A DNA stretch of 64,000 nucleotides from Takakia lepidozioides (taxonomy: Eukaryota > Streptophyta > Takakiopsida > Takakiales > Takakiaceae), in NCBI GenBank assembly GCA_030704615.1, contig CM060734.1, forward strand, positions 49,678,042 through 49,742,041, read 5' to 3'. The position numbers and the translations under genes are program-made. This document shows positions 33,390 through 43,391 of this stretch, piece by piece. The notes under the pieces were generated by a model. That model did no database searches and had not been told where the DNA came from. It was given only the letters and a program-made list of their open reading frames with translations. Within the stretch, counting starts at the first letter, position 1, and every line of letters begins with the position of its first letter.

Positions 33390-34595
33390 GTATGCCCATA
33401 TCAATATGTTCTCTATGCCACAAATGCATCTCCAATTGACGAAACAATATCGTCTGATATTGTTGACGATGTAGAAATGATCAGGCCAGAAGCTTTCCAA
33501 GGACCTAACAACTTGTTGTCTACTTAGACATCCATTGTTGTTATGGAGAGTGATCCCATCAGTGTTTCGGATGTTGTTTCGAGGCTCAAAATGTCAAAAG
33601 GTGAATCCACCGTTAGCAGGGTCGATGATTTAACTGGGGTTGGCTGCATAGTGGAAAACAACTTTCAATATCTTGGGGAATCCTCTTTGGAGCCGTCCTT
33701 ATCCCAACACTTTCCACCACACGCCGTCACGGGGCATCTACATGAGTCTACCGAACAATTGGTTGCAACTATCGCTCAACTGCCTCATCATCATGTCGTA
33801 ATTCCAAGCGGGTCACCAGATCACGAGGGCTGGATACCAGTGTTGGGCGGTTCTTGCCTTTGTGAAGGAACCTTCGGTTCCGGTTCCACAAATTTTTGAA
33901 GAGACGGTTCCGGATCCGGATCCGGTTATTTTTTATTAAGGCGGTTCCGGTTACCGGTTAGTTGCTGGAAAAAAAACACCGGTTCCCGGTTAGGTTCCGG
34001 TTCTTTTTTTTTTAATATATTAAATTCTTTTAATTTTTTATTCTTCTGGAAAATTAGATGAACTGATCTGATTGGTCATACTGAGAATTTTCAACTAAAA
34101 CCAGGGAATTTATTAGTAAAACAGAAGTAAATAAACTTATATATTTTTTGTGATTGTCTTTTATGGTATATATAACTAGTTATATACGCATGGTCTCCAT
34201 TAAAAACGGAAAACCAGAGATTTTATAAGTTGTCGTACGGTGTAGCAAAGAACAACTAAAACAAACTAACTACATAAGGATCTTAATTCAAAATACAAAA
34301 CAAATTAAACATGTGTAATTCTATGGTTACCTTTTATGGTGCAGCAAAAGCACAACTAAAAAAAACTACATAAATTTGGACCGGAACCGGAACCGGAACC
34401 GATTTGGAGCTAGAACCGCCGGTTCCGGTTCCCACACAATCCCCAATGAGCGGTTCCGGTTCCGGTTCCGGTTCTGCACAGGCGGGTCCGGTTCCGGTCC
34501 GGTTCCACATAACCGGAACCGGAACTGGCGGTTACCCGGGGCCCAGGCGGGTAACCGCCCAACACTGCTGGATACCTCAGCTGCTGAGAAGTCAG
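33390..34595 (+). pseudogene. Tail exon of FCP1-like gene, split by a hAT-type element
   Basis: The exon starts after CATTTGCAG and reads VCPYQYVLYATNASPIDETI, a Ser/acidic disordered tail (DPISVSDVVSRLKMSKGEST, HHHVVIPSGSPDHEGWIP) to 33837, with one in-frame stop (TAG, 33525-33527). A 730-bp element (33838-34567) then interrupts it. After the second copy of the 8-bp duplication the same frame continues (WIP|QLLRSQ) to a donor CAG|GTGATT at 34595/34596. The exon ends in phase 0, and the next exon at 34775 also opens in phase 0. So the insertion is inside what was an exon. Confidence 0.6.
33830..34575. mobile_element. Non-autonomous hAT-type element, copy 1, with 8-bp target duplication
   Basis: The element spans 33838-34567 (730 bp). 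Its ends are inverted copies of CAGTGTTGGGCGGTT, and it is flanked by the perfect 8-bp duplication CTGGATAC at 33830-33837 and 34568-34575. An 8-bp duplication with CA.TG-type ends is the signature of the hAT superfamily. Inside, both subterminal regions are arrays of GGTTCC/GGAACC hexamers (33862-33995 and 34376-34525), the right one inverted against the left. The centre is AT-rich and non-coding. It would need a transposase from elsewhere. A sister copy lies at 54149-54964. Confidence 0.9.
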
Positions 34596-34774
34596 GTGAT
34601 TTAATTCTATTTCATCCATACGTTTTATTGTTACCGTGTTTCTGTTCATCCTCTGATTTTCTCTCTTTACTCCAAGCCAGAAAAACTACAACGTATGACC
34701 TTCCTGTGAAGCGACAACTTCTGTGGGGTTGTATTCTAAGGTAATCTTTTTTTTTCTGTTTGAATTTGGTTCAG

Positions 34775-35059
34775 GATGTGCAGAAAGAAAGAAACCGAAT
34801 TCCATTGCCAACCGTCAGCGATAAGGTTATTGAACTCACTCATTCGTCGATTGAGGTCAGCACAGCGACAAGACCAACATATATTTCTGCACATCCCCAA
34901 CCCCCAGAATTCCGGATGGTCCTGTATCAAGGAAATGTCACAGATCACAGCAGTCAGCGGCGGTCGTGTCCGATGATGAAAAAACATCATCTGGCGTTCT
35001 GTTATCCCTTCAACATTCACCTGCCTCCAGTGGTAACCCGCCTCAGAATTGAAGGGTAA
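34775..35059 (+). pseudogene. Exon of FCP1-like gene: disordered Ser/Pro-rich segment
   Basis: After a T-rich tract and acceptor (GAATTTGGTTCAG) the frame reads DVQKERNRIPLPTVSDKVIE, then THSSIEVSTATRPTYISAHP. Near 34955 a second frame becomes more plausible (VVSDDEKTSSGVLLSLQHSP then ASSGNPP), and this resembles the SISSGAQNSAISGNR segment at 36500-36540, so one frameshift may be present. It joins in phase with the split tail exon. No known domain; it is a linker between phosphatase-like modules or the tail of module 2. Confidence 0.4.
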
Positions 35060-35421
35060 ATCTAGTAAAGGTAATAAGTATCTCTTTCACTTGGTCCTCT
35101 GTCTTATTGGTTCTGGCTTCCTAGTAATCATTACATATATCATTTACATTGTCGACACAACTTTACATAAAGTAACCTCGCGCGATCGCGCGTGGTTGCA
35201 GGAAACTCAGAGACTCCCGATTGTGATTTTTTGTCTCAAGTCTCAATTGGGTGTCATAATGCTGAAAATATTACCTTCGCAAAATATTCCATTTGAAAAT
35301 CAGGATATAAAAACTAAGTAAACCACAAAACGCAAGTATGTTGTGGCATTTTTTGAGTTGCAAAATATATTGGAAATACCTAATTTTTGGTCAGATAACA
35401 TAAACTAATGGGCTCTTTTGG

Positions 35422-36172
35422 ATGGTTCAGAACGTTGTTACTCAAGAAATGTGTGGTGTCCGGAAACACAAACGCATGTTGCTGGTACTGACTGTCAATG
35501 GACTTCTTTGCTATAGGCCACCTCTTATCAGAGGTAAGTTGTTTAAACAGAGGTTCCACTTGAGGAAAGTAACAATTCGGGTGCCTGCAAGACCATTTGT
35601 GGTTCCAAAACCTTGAGTGCTGGAGTTTCTTCGACTTGCATTGAATCATTTTCATGTAGCAATTTGGTCTTGCTCTGAGATGGATACTGTATTCAAGATG
35701 TTGGAGTGTTTCGTTCCTCCGGAAATTATGAAACAATTTCGTTTCATATGGTTTGCCGAGCATTGCACAGATACAGCTAGACATATTAAGCCTGGATGAA
35801 ATATCTTATTAAAGATATTAAGAGTATTCTAGTAAAATTTAGTGGGAAAGAATTTGCTAGGCAGGGGCAAATTCTACTGGTCGACGATGACCCATCCAAG
35901 GCACTCCAAAATCCAGTGAATACTGGAGTCTTCCCCTTCACATTCAAGGAATCAGCAATTTGGACGATTTGGTTGACCTCACCAAAGCTTTGTGGCATTT
36001 TCTCTCTGGCTTGATTGGAGCCCAGTCCGTTGTTGATTACGTCGGCAAGAACTCCTGCAAATCTTCCGGCCCTCCGATAGATCGAAATCACGTCTACTGG
36101 TCCTGGTTTGGAAGATTTATTGATGCTTCTGTTTGGCACCCCCCTCAAAAATATCCCGATTATTTGGGTACG
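35422..36172 (+). pseudogene. FCP1/NIF-like (HAD) phosphatase domain, copy 3
   Basis: The frame reads KRMLLVLTVNGLLCYRPPLI (motif I, first Asp lost: TVN), then RVPARPFVVPKP, a TGA at 35614-35616 where the family has Gly, then VLEFLRLALNHFHVAIWSCS, EHCTDTARHIKP. After a +/-1 shift near 35790 it continues YLIKDIKSILVKFSGKEFAR, then QILLVDDDPSKALQNPVNTG (LIDD motif kept as VDDD). A second shift near 35950 leads to DDLVDLTKALWHFLSGLIGA and VVDYVGKNS. These are the family's landmarks in order over about 230 codons. With one stop, two shifts and a lost nucleophile it is a pseudogene. Confidence 0.7.
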
Positions 36173-36379
36173 TAGTTTAACATTGCCCTATTTTGTGTGT
36201 AGTCCATTAACTTTACTTCAACTTCCATTTGTACTTATACGTATGTTGACTTCACATGATTTTTGTGAGAAAAATGATATTTCAATGATCTTTGTATTTT
36301 CTTTAACAATTCCCTTCTGTGCTGCCTCCACACAGTTATATTCCAGTGTCAAGTTTAGAATCAAATTCGATAGGAGAGG

Positions 36380-36569
36380 AAAGAGGAACTGTAGCGTAAG
36401 GCTGAGCGGATGGACCGCGAGACTTTACCTTTGTCAAGGTCATCAACTACAGCTACCAGTGAGGTGTCTGGTCATATCTTACATCAATCTCCCACTGTAT
36501 CTATCTCCTCGGGTGCACAGAATTCCGCCATCAGTGGTAACCGACGGCGATTTCGAACATATGCATTGA
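36380..36569 (+). pseudogene. Ser-rich tail after FCP1-like copy 3
   Basis: A frame reads AERMDRETLPLSRSSTTATS, then EVSGHILHQSPTVSISSGAQ and NSAISGNRRRFRTYALSV. It is similar in character and in its end (SGN then GTAAC-type donor context) to the segment at 34950-35045, supporting that each phosphatase-like module was followed by a like tail. No known domain. Confidence 0.35.
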
Positions 36570-36599
36570 GTGTGAGCCGTTTGGGAAGCAACTATGTGA

Positions 36600-39320
36600 T
36601 GAATTAAACTATGACCGGCCTGTTCATTACACACATACGTATTTAACTCTGTCAATGTTATGCCAGATCTTTTCGACTGTAATGATAGTCATCGAAGTTT
36701 GAGAGAAATCACGCGCGATCGCACGTGGTTCCTTCATATATCCTCTTGTGGAGCTAGCATGGATCAGCAGTGCCATCAGATGTTATCAAAACAAGTTGAC
36801 TTCATTGTCAGTTTAAGCAATAAACAGATCAGGCTGGAGGCTGGAGGAGGTTGGAGGAGAAGAAATTTTCCGATGTTTTCATATTACGATGGGGAACAAG
36901 TGACACGATCATCGTCTATGACTGAATTCGGGTTCCTAACTCGTAATTCAAGCTCCCATGATGGTCGTCTCATTTGTTCCTGAGCGGATTGTGAAGCTCT
37001 GTTAAAATCTCTCTTCAAATGGATTGAAGTAATTTTGGCGGCTTCGAAATTCCTTCCCTAACGAACTGATGGCACCACTGTGGTTGATTGAAATCTGGAT
37101 GCACTCGGCTCGTTGGGGTTCTCAATGGTGGTAGAGGCAGAGATCTATTGGGCGATCACTCGTGGTTCGAAAAGCGGAATTCAACATCGTCCTGCTTCTC
37201 CAGGCGACTGCCAAATGGTTATATTACCTCAACAATGCCACATGTGATTGGTCGGAATGATGTTTTTTCTATGCTCATGCAATCAACAACAAAATGTTGT
37301 CATTTGAAGATGTGATGATTATGCAGGCTTAGTGAATTACTTCAGGTCAGTTACAGCGAGGGAACTCAAGGTATTCGGATAATTCGTCCCGGAATATTTC
37401 ACACCATCATCCTGGATGATTCATTGATGTGTTTCAGAACACGCACTCAAATCATCCGGGCTAATGGTGTCACTTGTTCCTTGACGAATAATTCAAGTAT
37501 CTTATAATCCTAGTCTTTAAGTTGTTTGAAGTCATTATCCCTGCTTGCATAATCCGATCTCCAACAATTGACAACATCCTCGTGGTATTTTTTTTTGTTC
37601 CTATATCCTTCGTTTGGAGACCATTATTCTTTTGAAGAACACCAATGATTAACATCGCGCGATCACGCTTGCTTTTCTAAGAGCTGACTTGTTCTGATGT
37701 CCATCATTGCACACCAAAATGATGTTACGATGAGGCAAAATGTCAGCAACGTTGAACATTGAACGTCAATCTCCAGCGACATTCTCATCGTTTTCATGTG
37801 GACTGGACGCCAAAGGAGGAACACCGTCGCTAACAATCTGTGCAAACAATCTCAACAATCATATATACTTCAAGGTGCTTAATACTGCATATGTTCATGT
37901 AGCTGATTTCTATAGGAGCTTTTTGCTATTCCCATTTCAACAACATCGGTCCACTGAGACTGTCATATTCCGAAATCGGAATTAGGCACCACCGACATAA
38001 AACCATCAGCTAAGAATGAAATCTCCAGTTCATTCAATCACAGCCGGAGAAATATCTCAAGCTGCTGGCCAACTACTTGTGGGCTAGGGTGTTTATCTGG
38101 AGTCGCATATAATGAATCAAAGATCTAGTTCTCAGCTGACATGCAGCTGATGGTTTTATATTGGTCAATGATGGTGGGCCGTGGCTGATACGGGAGTCTG
38201 AATATGACAGTCTCTGGGGACCTGATACTGTTCGCATGGGAATAGCAAAATGACTACTATACAATTCAGCTACAGGAACAACAATAGCATCAAACACCTA
38301 GCAGTAAATATGATTTTTGATATTGCTTGTGACAGCTCCAATCAGTTAGTTGGTGGTTAGTCAGTTGGAGATTATTTAGTTAGTGATCAATTTACGAGTG
38401 TTTTTCAGTAAATCGTCAGAAGTACCATAGCCCGTCACAGATGAACCTCGACTGGTCACCCGACACTATTTCCTTGAAGATTTCACAGAAAATGTCACTC
38501 TCTCCATCAACGTACTCGCCACCGAACCACTCTCCAGAAGCATACGAGCAGTATACTTACTCCCCAATCGGATACTTTCAACATCTTACTCCAAGGTCAG
38601 TTACTTGGACATTATGTTTTGAAGAGCATACGAGTAATTCATCATCTTCGCGATTCACTGAAAGTCTGCAAGACCACTAATTCTTCGAGAAGTACAGCTG
38701 AACTTCGGTCGCACAAGACATTGTTGGTTGGTGTAATATTGGAGGATATTTTTTGTGAGGTCATCACCATATCAACGATTCTCGAGACAACATTTCAGGG
38801 ACGTCTTCCATCTTCTGCTGACAAAAACCTTCGGAACAACGGAAGAATACAGATTTGAAAATGGTCCTCCAACCTTGTCAAAATATCGTGATTTTGGGAA
38901 ATGACTTTCCTCAAAATATTTTCATCATAAGTACGTCGGCCGACATCGTCTTGTGTTAACGGAGTTCAGCCCTCCTTCTAGAATTTGATACTCTCATTGA
39001 CATGGTTTACGATAGTTGTATTGGTCCATGCCGCATAGGGCGAGACTTACTCAAATAGACATGGTTCTGAAATAAAACCTGGTTGTTTAACATCAAATGT
39101 CTCCCCATTGTTTTTCATTTCATTTCATGGTATTGTGTCATTGTGTCTTGTTTTGCTCACATATTTAATTGATTTATCTTGTACGTTACATAGTAACGGC
39201 CTTCACAAGCTCAGTCGCGGTTACGAATATGACTGGTGCTCCAATCATCCATCAGGCCGCGGATCATGAAGCGAGTTATCACCCGACACTCGTTTTTTTT
39301 AATTTATTTTTTAATGTAAT
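36600..39320. other. Unassigned sequence downstream of the phosphatase relics
   Basis: Mixed composition with many short frames and no recognised family. Segments such as 38441-38600 (ISQKMSLSPSTYSPPNHSPE) look like Ser/Pro-rich coding sequence and might be further decayed tail exons of the same gene cluster. CGCGATC-type motifs recur (see findings). Confidence 0.3.
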
Positions 39321-39328
39321 GGAAACAC

Positions 39329-39515
39329 CTGGGAGCGACAGCTCACAAATCAGGCCCCCTTAATAGTATAACCTCTTTCACAGTAACCCCGCCATGTGGC
39401 ATTGGAATGGGACACCACCCAAGAACATACCACACTCGTCAGTAGTAAGATTTGACCCCATAATCATCTGGGTGGCACTAAGTGCACTTCACCAACTGAA
39501 CTACTGACTGTTGGT
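39329..39515 (-). repeat. tRNA-derived SINE, diverged copy, minus strand
   Basis: On the minus strand: CAGTAGTTCAGTTGGTGAAG (A box), ACTTAGTGCCACCCAGATGA, B box GGGGTCAAATC, and the family 3' end GGGCCTGATTTGTGAGCTGT and GCTCCCAGGTGTT, followed by an A-rich tail (TTAAAAAA). It belongs to the family at 14.7-17.9 kb. Confidence 0.65.
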
Positions 39516-39723
39516 ATCTCATTCAACTCTTACTAAACGTCGAGTGAACAATGGAACTTGCTTTATGAGCCAAATAAATACTGCTTTTTCTCCTGAAATT
39601 TATACATAATGTTTCTTTATTTCTAATATCATATATTAATAGACAAACAATTATTTATATCTTTATATTTATATTTAAAATGATCCATTTAAATTCATTT
39701 TAAATGATTTAAAAAATACATAT

Positions 39724-41973
39724 TCAGATATTTCTCCTTATTTCTGGACCAAACTTTAGTCCAAATTTACTTAAAATTGTGTTCTCTTCAATGCGACGCT
39801 TTTCATTTAACCAAACCCTGTAGGCCTTGCTTGTATAGCTATATCCCATGAAAACACCCTTCCGACTCTTTGCCTCCAACTTCGTTCTCAGTTCTTTTGG
39901 CACATGCACATATGCATCGCAGCTGAACACTCTCATATGAGCAACAGACATCTTATCTCATGTCCACATTTCAAAGGGCATCTTGTGAGGTACCATACGA
40001 GTATGCGTACGACGCAGCTTCCCCCAAAAAACGTGGATGAATGTTGCTTGGATGGATCATGCTTCGTACCATTTCCACGATCGTCCTATTTTCCCGCTCG
40101 CATGCACCATTTTCTTCAGGTGTGTAAGTTGCTGTCATCTCGTGCTTACAATCAATGTCTTTCAAGAACTGTTGGATAGCATCTTCAGTGTACTCACCAC
40201 CCTATTGGATCTCAACACCACAACTGACTGGTCTGTCTCTCGCAACATCTGCAGAAAATATTTGTTGAAGCTTGCTAATGCCTGCGATTTCTTGGCTATA
40301 CAAAACAACACTCTGAATGCAGAATAATCATCTTTAAAGATAATAAAGTACCTCGCACCACCAACTGACTTGGTAGTGAACGGCCCAACGATGTCAGTAT
40401 GAACCAGTAGCCCAACTCTTGTTGCTCTGGTTCTGATCTCATTTTTTGGAAAAGAGCTGTTGCCAAAAGCACACCCTTCATAGAAGTATGGTTCCTTTTT
40501 GTTGGTCAACATCAAGCCATCTACCATGTCTTCCGCTGCCATTTTCTGGATGGATTGATAGTTTACATGTCCCAATCGCCTATGCCATAACTGCAGCTCT
40601 TCTTGGCATCACTTTGGCTCTCTCCAGCAAATGATCTTGCCAAACAAGCAATGTCATTGCTTATTTTGACCTTAATGCAAAGTTGCCAGAGTTCTTTATT
40701 GATGCTTCCTTCCATGACGACAGTGCCACGATGGACCAACTTCAAACAAGAGTGGTTCCAAACAACTTGGGTGCCCATCTTCACAGCTCTGAGTTCTGAA
40801 AATAGGTTCCGACCCAACCCTGGAACATACACCACATTCATCATTTGGCTTTCATACCAAATGCCATTGGCAAAAACCTCAATGTCAATCGTCCCTACAC
40901 CATGTACCTCGAGCTTGATACCTCCCACTCTTTCAACGAACTCTCGACGACCAGAAATGCTCTCAAAATGTGTGAACCAATCTCGTCTCCCGGTCATGTG
41001 TTGCGTGCATCCAGAGTCTGCTATCTAGATGTTCATGTCGCTTTCATTTGCATGATTCACTGAGCCATCCATGCCTTGTAGGTCGATGCAACTGTCTTGG
41101 TTTCAGATTTCTCATCCCTTTTGCCTTTGGCATTCTTTTTCTTGGCTTTGGGATCATTTTGACACTCTTTTGCCCAATGACCAGGTTTCTCACAATTAAA
41201 GCATGTGGTGCTTTCCTTCTCCTTTTGAATGGCATCTCGACGAGCATTTCTTTGCTCTGGAGTCAATGAGGGTCGACTCGATGTCACACAGATTGTTGCC
41301 CTTCCTTCTTTGCAACAAATGCTTTGTTGCTCTTTGACTCTTCTCCTTCTGCGTTCTCTCGACCTTCCTCAGTCAGCAAGTGAGAGGTTAACAACTCCAA
41401 ATTCTTGTCGGGACCAGTTGGCACACTGTCCCAAACTGACCGAAAATGCTTGAGGCTTGGAGGCAAGTTACACAAAACCTTGGCAATCACCGAGGAGTCA
41501 GTGAAACTGACATCTCCCAATCCTCGCAGCTGGGTCAAGATCATCTCTATCCTTCCAAGAAAATCAGCATTGGTTTCTCCATCCTCCATGCTGCACTTGT
41601 AGAACTGCTCCTGTAGACGATGCACGTTGTCAAGGGATCGCTGCTCATTCACGGCATAGAGTCTGCTCCAAAAAGAAGCAGAGGTCTCGCATCCCATCAA
41701 ATTCTTTAGCTGCTTGCGATCAACAGCCTAACATAGAATACTAAGGGCCTGATTGTCTTTCTTCTTCCATGCAGCGATGGATGCATCTTCTTGAGCCTTG
41801 AGCGTAGCATCGGCATCAGCTGTTCGAGTAGGCATCACCTTGGCTCATGATACGATGTCCATGAGCTCTTTTCCCCGAAAAATGGCTCTCATCTGGTACT
41901 TCCACATGGCGAATCCTTCGCCATCGAATCTTTCAACGTTACTCAGATCTACCTTGGACAGATCACCCGCCAT
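39724..41973 (-). mobile_element. Ty1-copia element, gag to integrase, RT missing
   Basis: Minus-strand order: gag start MAGDLSKVDLSNVERFDGEG at 41973, then RAIFRGKELMDI, gag body (YKCSMEDGETNADFLGRIEM, then VLCNLPPSLKHFRSVW), zinc knuckle (CFNCEKPGHWAKEC at about 41180-41220), protease (ADSGCTQHMTG near 41000, then VVYVPGLGRNLFS), GAG-pre-integrase (GHVNYQSIQKMAAEDMV), integrase (VHTDIVGPF, KDDYSAF, then TPEENGACERENRTIVEM) and the integrase C-part (DAYVHVPKELRTKL, GVFMGYSYTSKAYRVW). Lesions are few: a TAG just before the protease DSG, a TGA/TAG in gag near 41845 and 41730, a small shift at the second integrase acid (RSNR..GGEY). The element stops at about 39724, before RT and RNase H. It is a typical Tnt1/Hopscotch-style layout. 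Confidence 0.9.
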
Positions 41974-42040
41974 GGCTCAACTTGCTCTCTCAGACTCAAC
42001 AGATAGAAAATAGAATGTGCCATGAAAACCAAAGGTTCAA

Positions 42041-42042
42041 AA

Positions 42043-42123
<81 letters not shown>
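42041..42123. repeat. TA dinucleotide microsatellite in the copia leader
   Basis: About 40 TA units with one interruption (ATATTATA near 42061), immediately 5' (in the minus sense) of the copia gag start. It creates artificial Ile/Tyr open frames on both strands. Confidence 0.95.
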
Positions 42124-42125
<2 letters not shown>

Positions 42126-42377
42126 TTCTTGTGCACAGTGCAAGAAAGAACTGGCAGCCAAAAGAAAAACAAGGACTTCCCCAAGAATACGACCAGAAGG
42201 AGAAAAAATCAAACTAGCAGAACAAATACTATAATTTGGATTTGGAAGTGGGCTTGAACTTGGAGTTCCATTTTCTTGTGATGAACGAACGGACATTACC
42301 TAGAAAATAGAGACCGACAAAATGAAGCATTGGAAGCGTGGGCCCATAACCTTTTATTTGTGCTAAATCAGGTCAAG

Positions 42378-42484
42378 CCCAGATCAATAATAAAGTGACC
42401 AGATTTAGTATTACTCCTGAAGGTTCAAGGAATACAATGCTGATCTAACTAACCAGTATACCAGCTGATTGCTGCTACTTAACA
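42378..42484 (+). repeat. 105-bp inverted repeat, left arm
   Basis: Reverse complement of 42902-43008 with very few differences (for example CTAACCAG versus CTGACCAG). Shared phrases: AATAAAGTGACCAGATTTAG, ACTCCTGAAGGTTCAAGGAA, AGTATACCAGCTGATTGCTG. The loop is about 417 bp. Low divergence suggests a recent origin. Confidence 0.85.
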
Positions 42485-42706
42485 AGATCCAACCCAAAAG
42501 CTACAACAAGCAATCTACTGCTCACGCAAGCACAGGCTGAGCAACTTCTAAGCTATCTGCAAATTATGCTAATCGCAGGACAACGTCAAAAAGAGAGAGA
42601 ATGAGAACATGACTACAAGACTATGTACTAGCCTAACTACCTTGTGGTTGGTTACAAGCGGCTAGTGAGTAACAAGTTGTTTATATGCCAAGAAACTGTC
42701 CAGATG

Positions 42707-43103
42707 TCATGAGAAAATCCAAAAACGCTGCTCCAAATCGGCATTAATGCCTCCTTTAAAAAACAGGTGGCTCAGCTTATCAAAATAAGCCTGCACCCTC
42801 TGCTTGTGTTCTTGCTTGATTGAGTCAAGCCTCATTTTTATCTCCGCCATGTCCACTACACCAAACTTGGCAGAATCGTAGCCTAAAAATCCGGCCATTG
42901 TTAAGTAGCAGCAATCAGCTGGTATACTGGTCAGTTAGATCAGCATTGTATTCCTTGAACCTTCAGGAGTAATACTAAATCTGGTCACTTTATTATTGAT
43001 CTGGATCTTGAGGTCTTGAACATCACCCGACATTTGGATTCTATCAATCCAATCATAGACATCATCATTCTCTCTTCCAAAGAACGGAGCCTCAATGCCC
43101 GCT
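42707..43103 (-). pseudogene. LTR-retrotransposon gag fragment, possibly Ty3-gypsy type
   Basis: The minus strand from 43103 reads MTSPAGIEAPFFGRENDDVY then DWIDRIQMSGDVQDL, is interrupted by the 105-bp inverted-repeat arm (42902-43008), and continues MAGFLGYDSAKFGVVDMAEI, then KMRLDSIKQEHKQRVQAYFD and KLSHLFFKGGI. The opening (F.GRENDDV..WI.R...) and the later (...L..IKQ....V..Y...L..L) follow the order of the retrotransposon gag domain. The primer-binding site at 43369-43380 lies 270 bp upstream on the same strand. Stops are present. It could alternatively be a copia gag of a different lineage. Confidence 0.5.
42902..43008 (-). repeat. 105-bp inverted repeat, right arm, inside gag
   Basis: Mirror of 42378-42484. 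It sits within the gag fragment. Confidence 0.85.
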
Positions 43104-43368
43104 GGGCTTGTCATCCTAAGTAAAATCAAGGCAAACGATGCGCAAACATAGGTCACCATCCCTCAATCTCCAAGCAGGGTTAAAGAAATAGAGCCTAGGC
43201 TCAACATTCACATTACCAGCACGTTCACTGAAGCATATCAATATGTCTCCAATGCTCGGATCATTGGGTATCAAGGTATGATCCCTACCGGCCATATATG
43301 GAAGAATCATGAACGCAAACAACAGATCATAGCAACAATCTCAAACCACAACCAAGAGAACGACATCA

Positions 43369-43380
43369 GCTCTGATACCA
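43369..43380 (-). promoter_or_regulatory. Primer-binding site for initiator Met tRNA (second element)
   Basis: TGGTATCAGAGC on the minus strand, followed on that strand by leader sequence and the gag fragment at 43103. Ahead of it on the minus strand a likely LTR end, CGCGTTACA, lies 11 bases away (about 43392). Confidence 0.8.
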
Positions 43381-43391
43381 AAGAAAGGGGC

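Noticed and set aside
34376-34744. Arg/Asn/Gly-rich and Gly/Ser/Pro-rich open frames
   Set aside because: They are translations of the GGTTCC/GGAACC hexamer arrays of the hAT-type element, open in all frames because the unit is six bases.
40603-41028. Plus-strand 141-codon frame
   Set aside because: Antisense to the copia protease region.
41949-42296. Ile/Tyr repeat proteins on both strands
   Set aside because: Artefact of the TA microsatellite.
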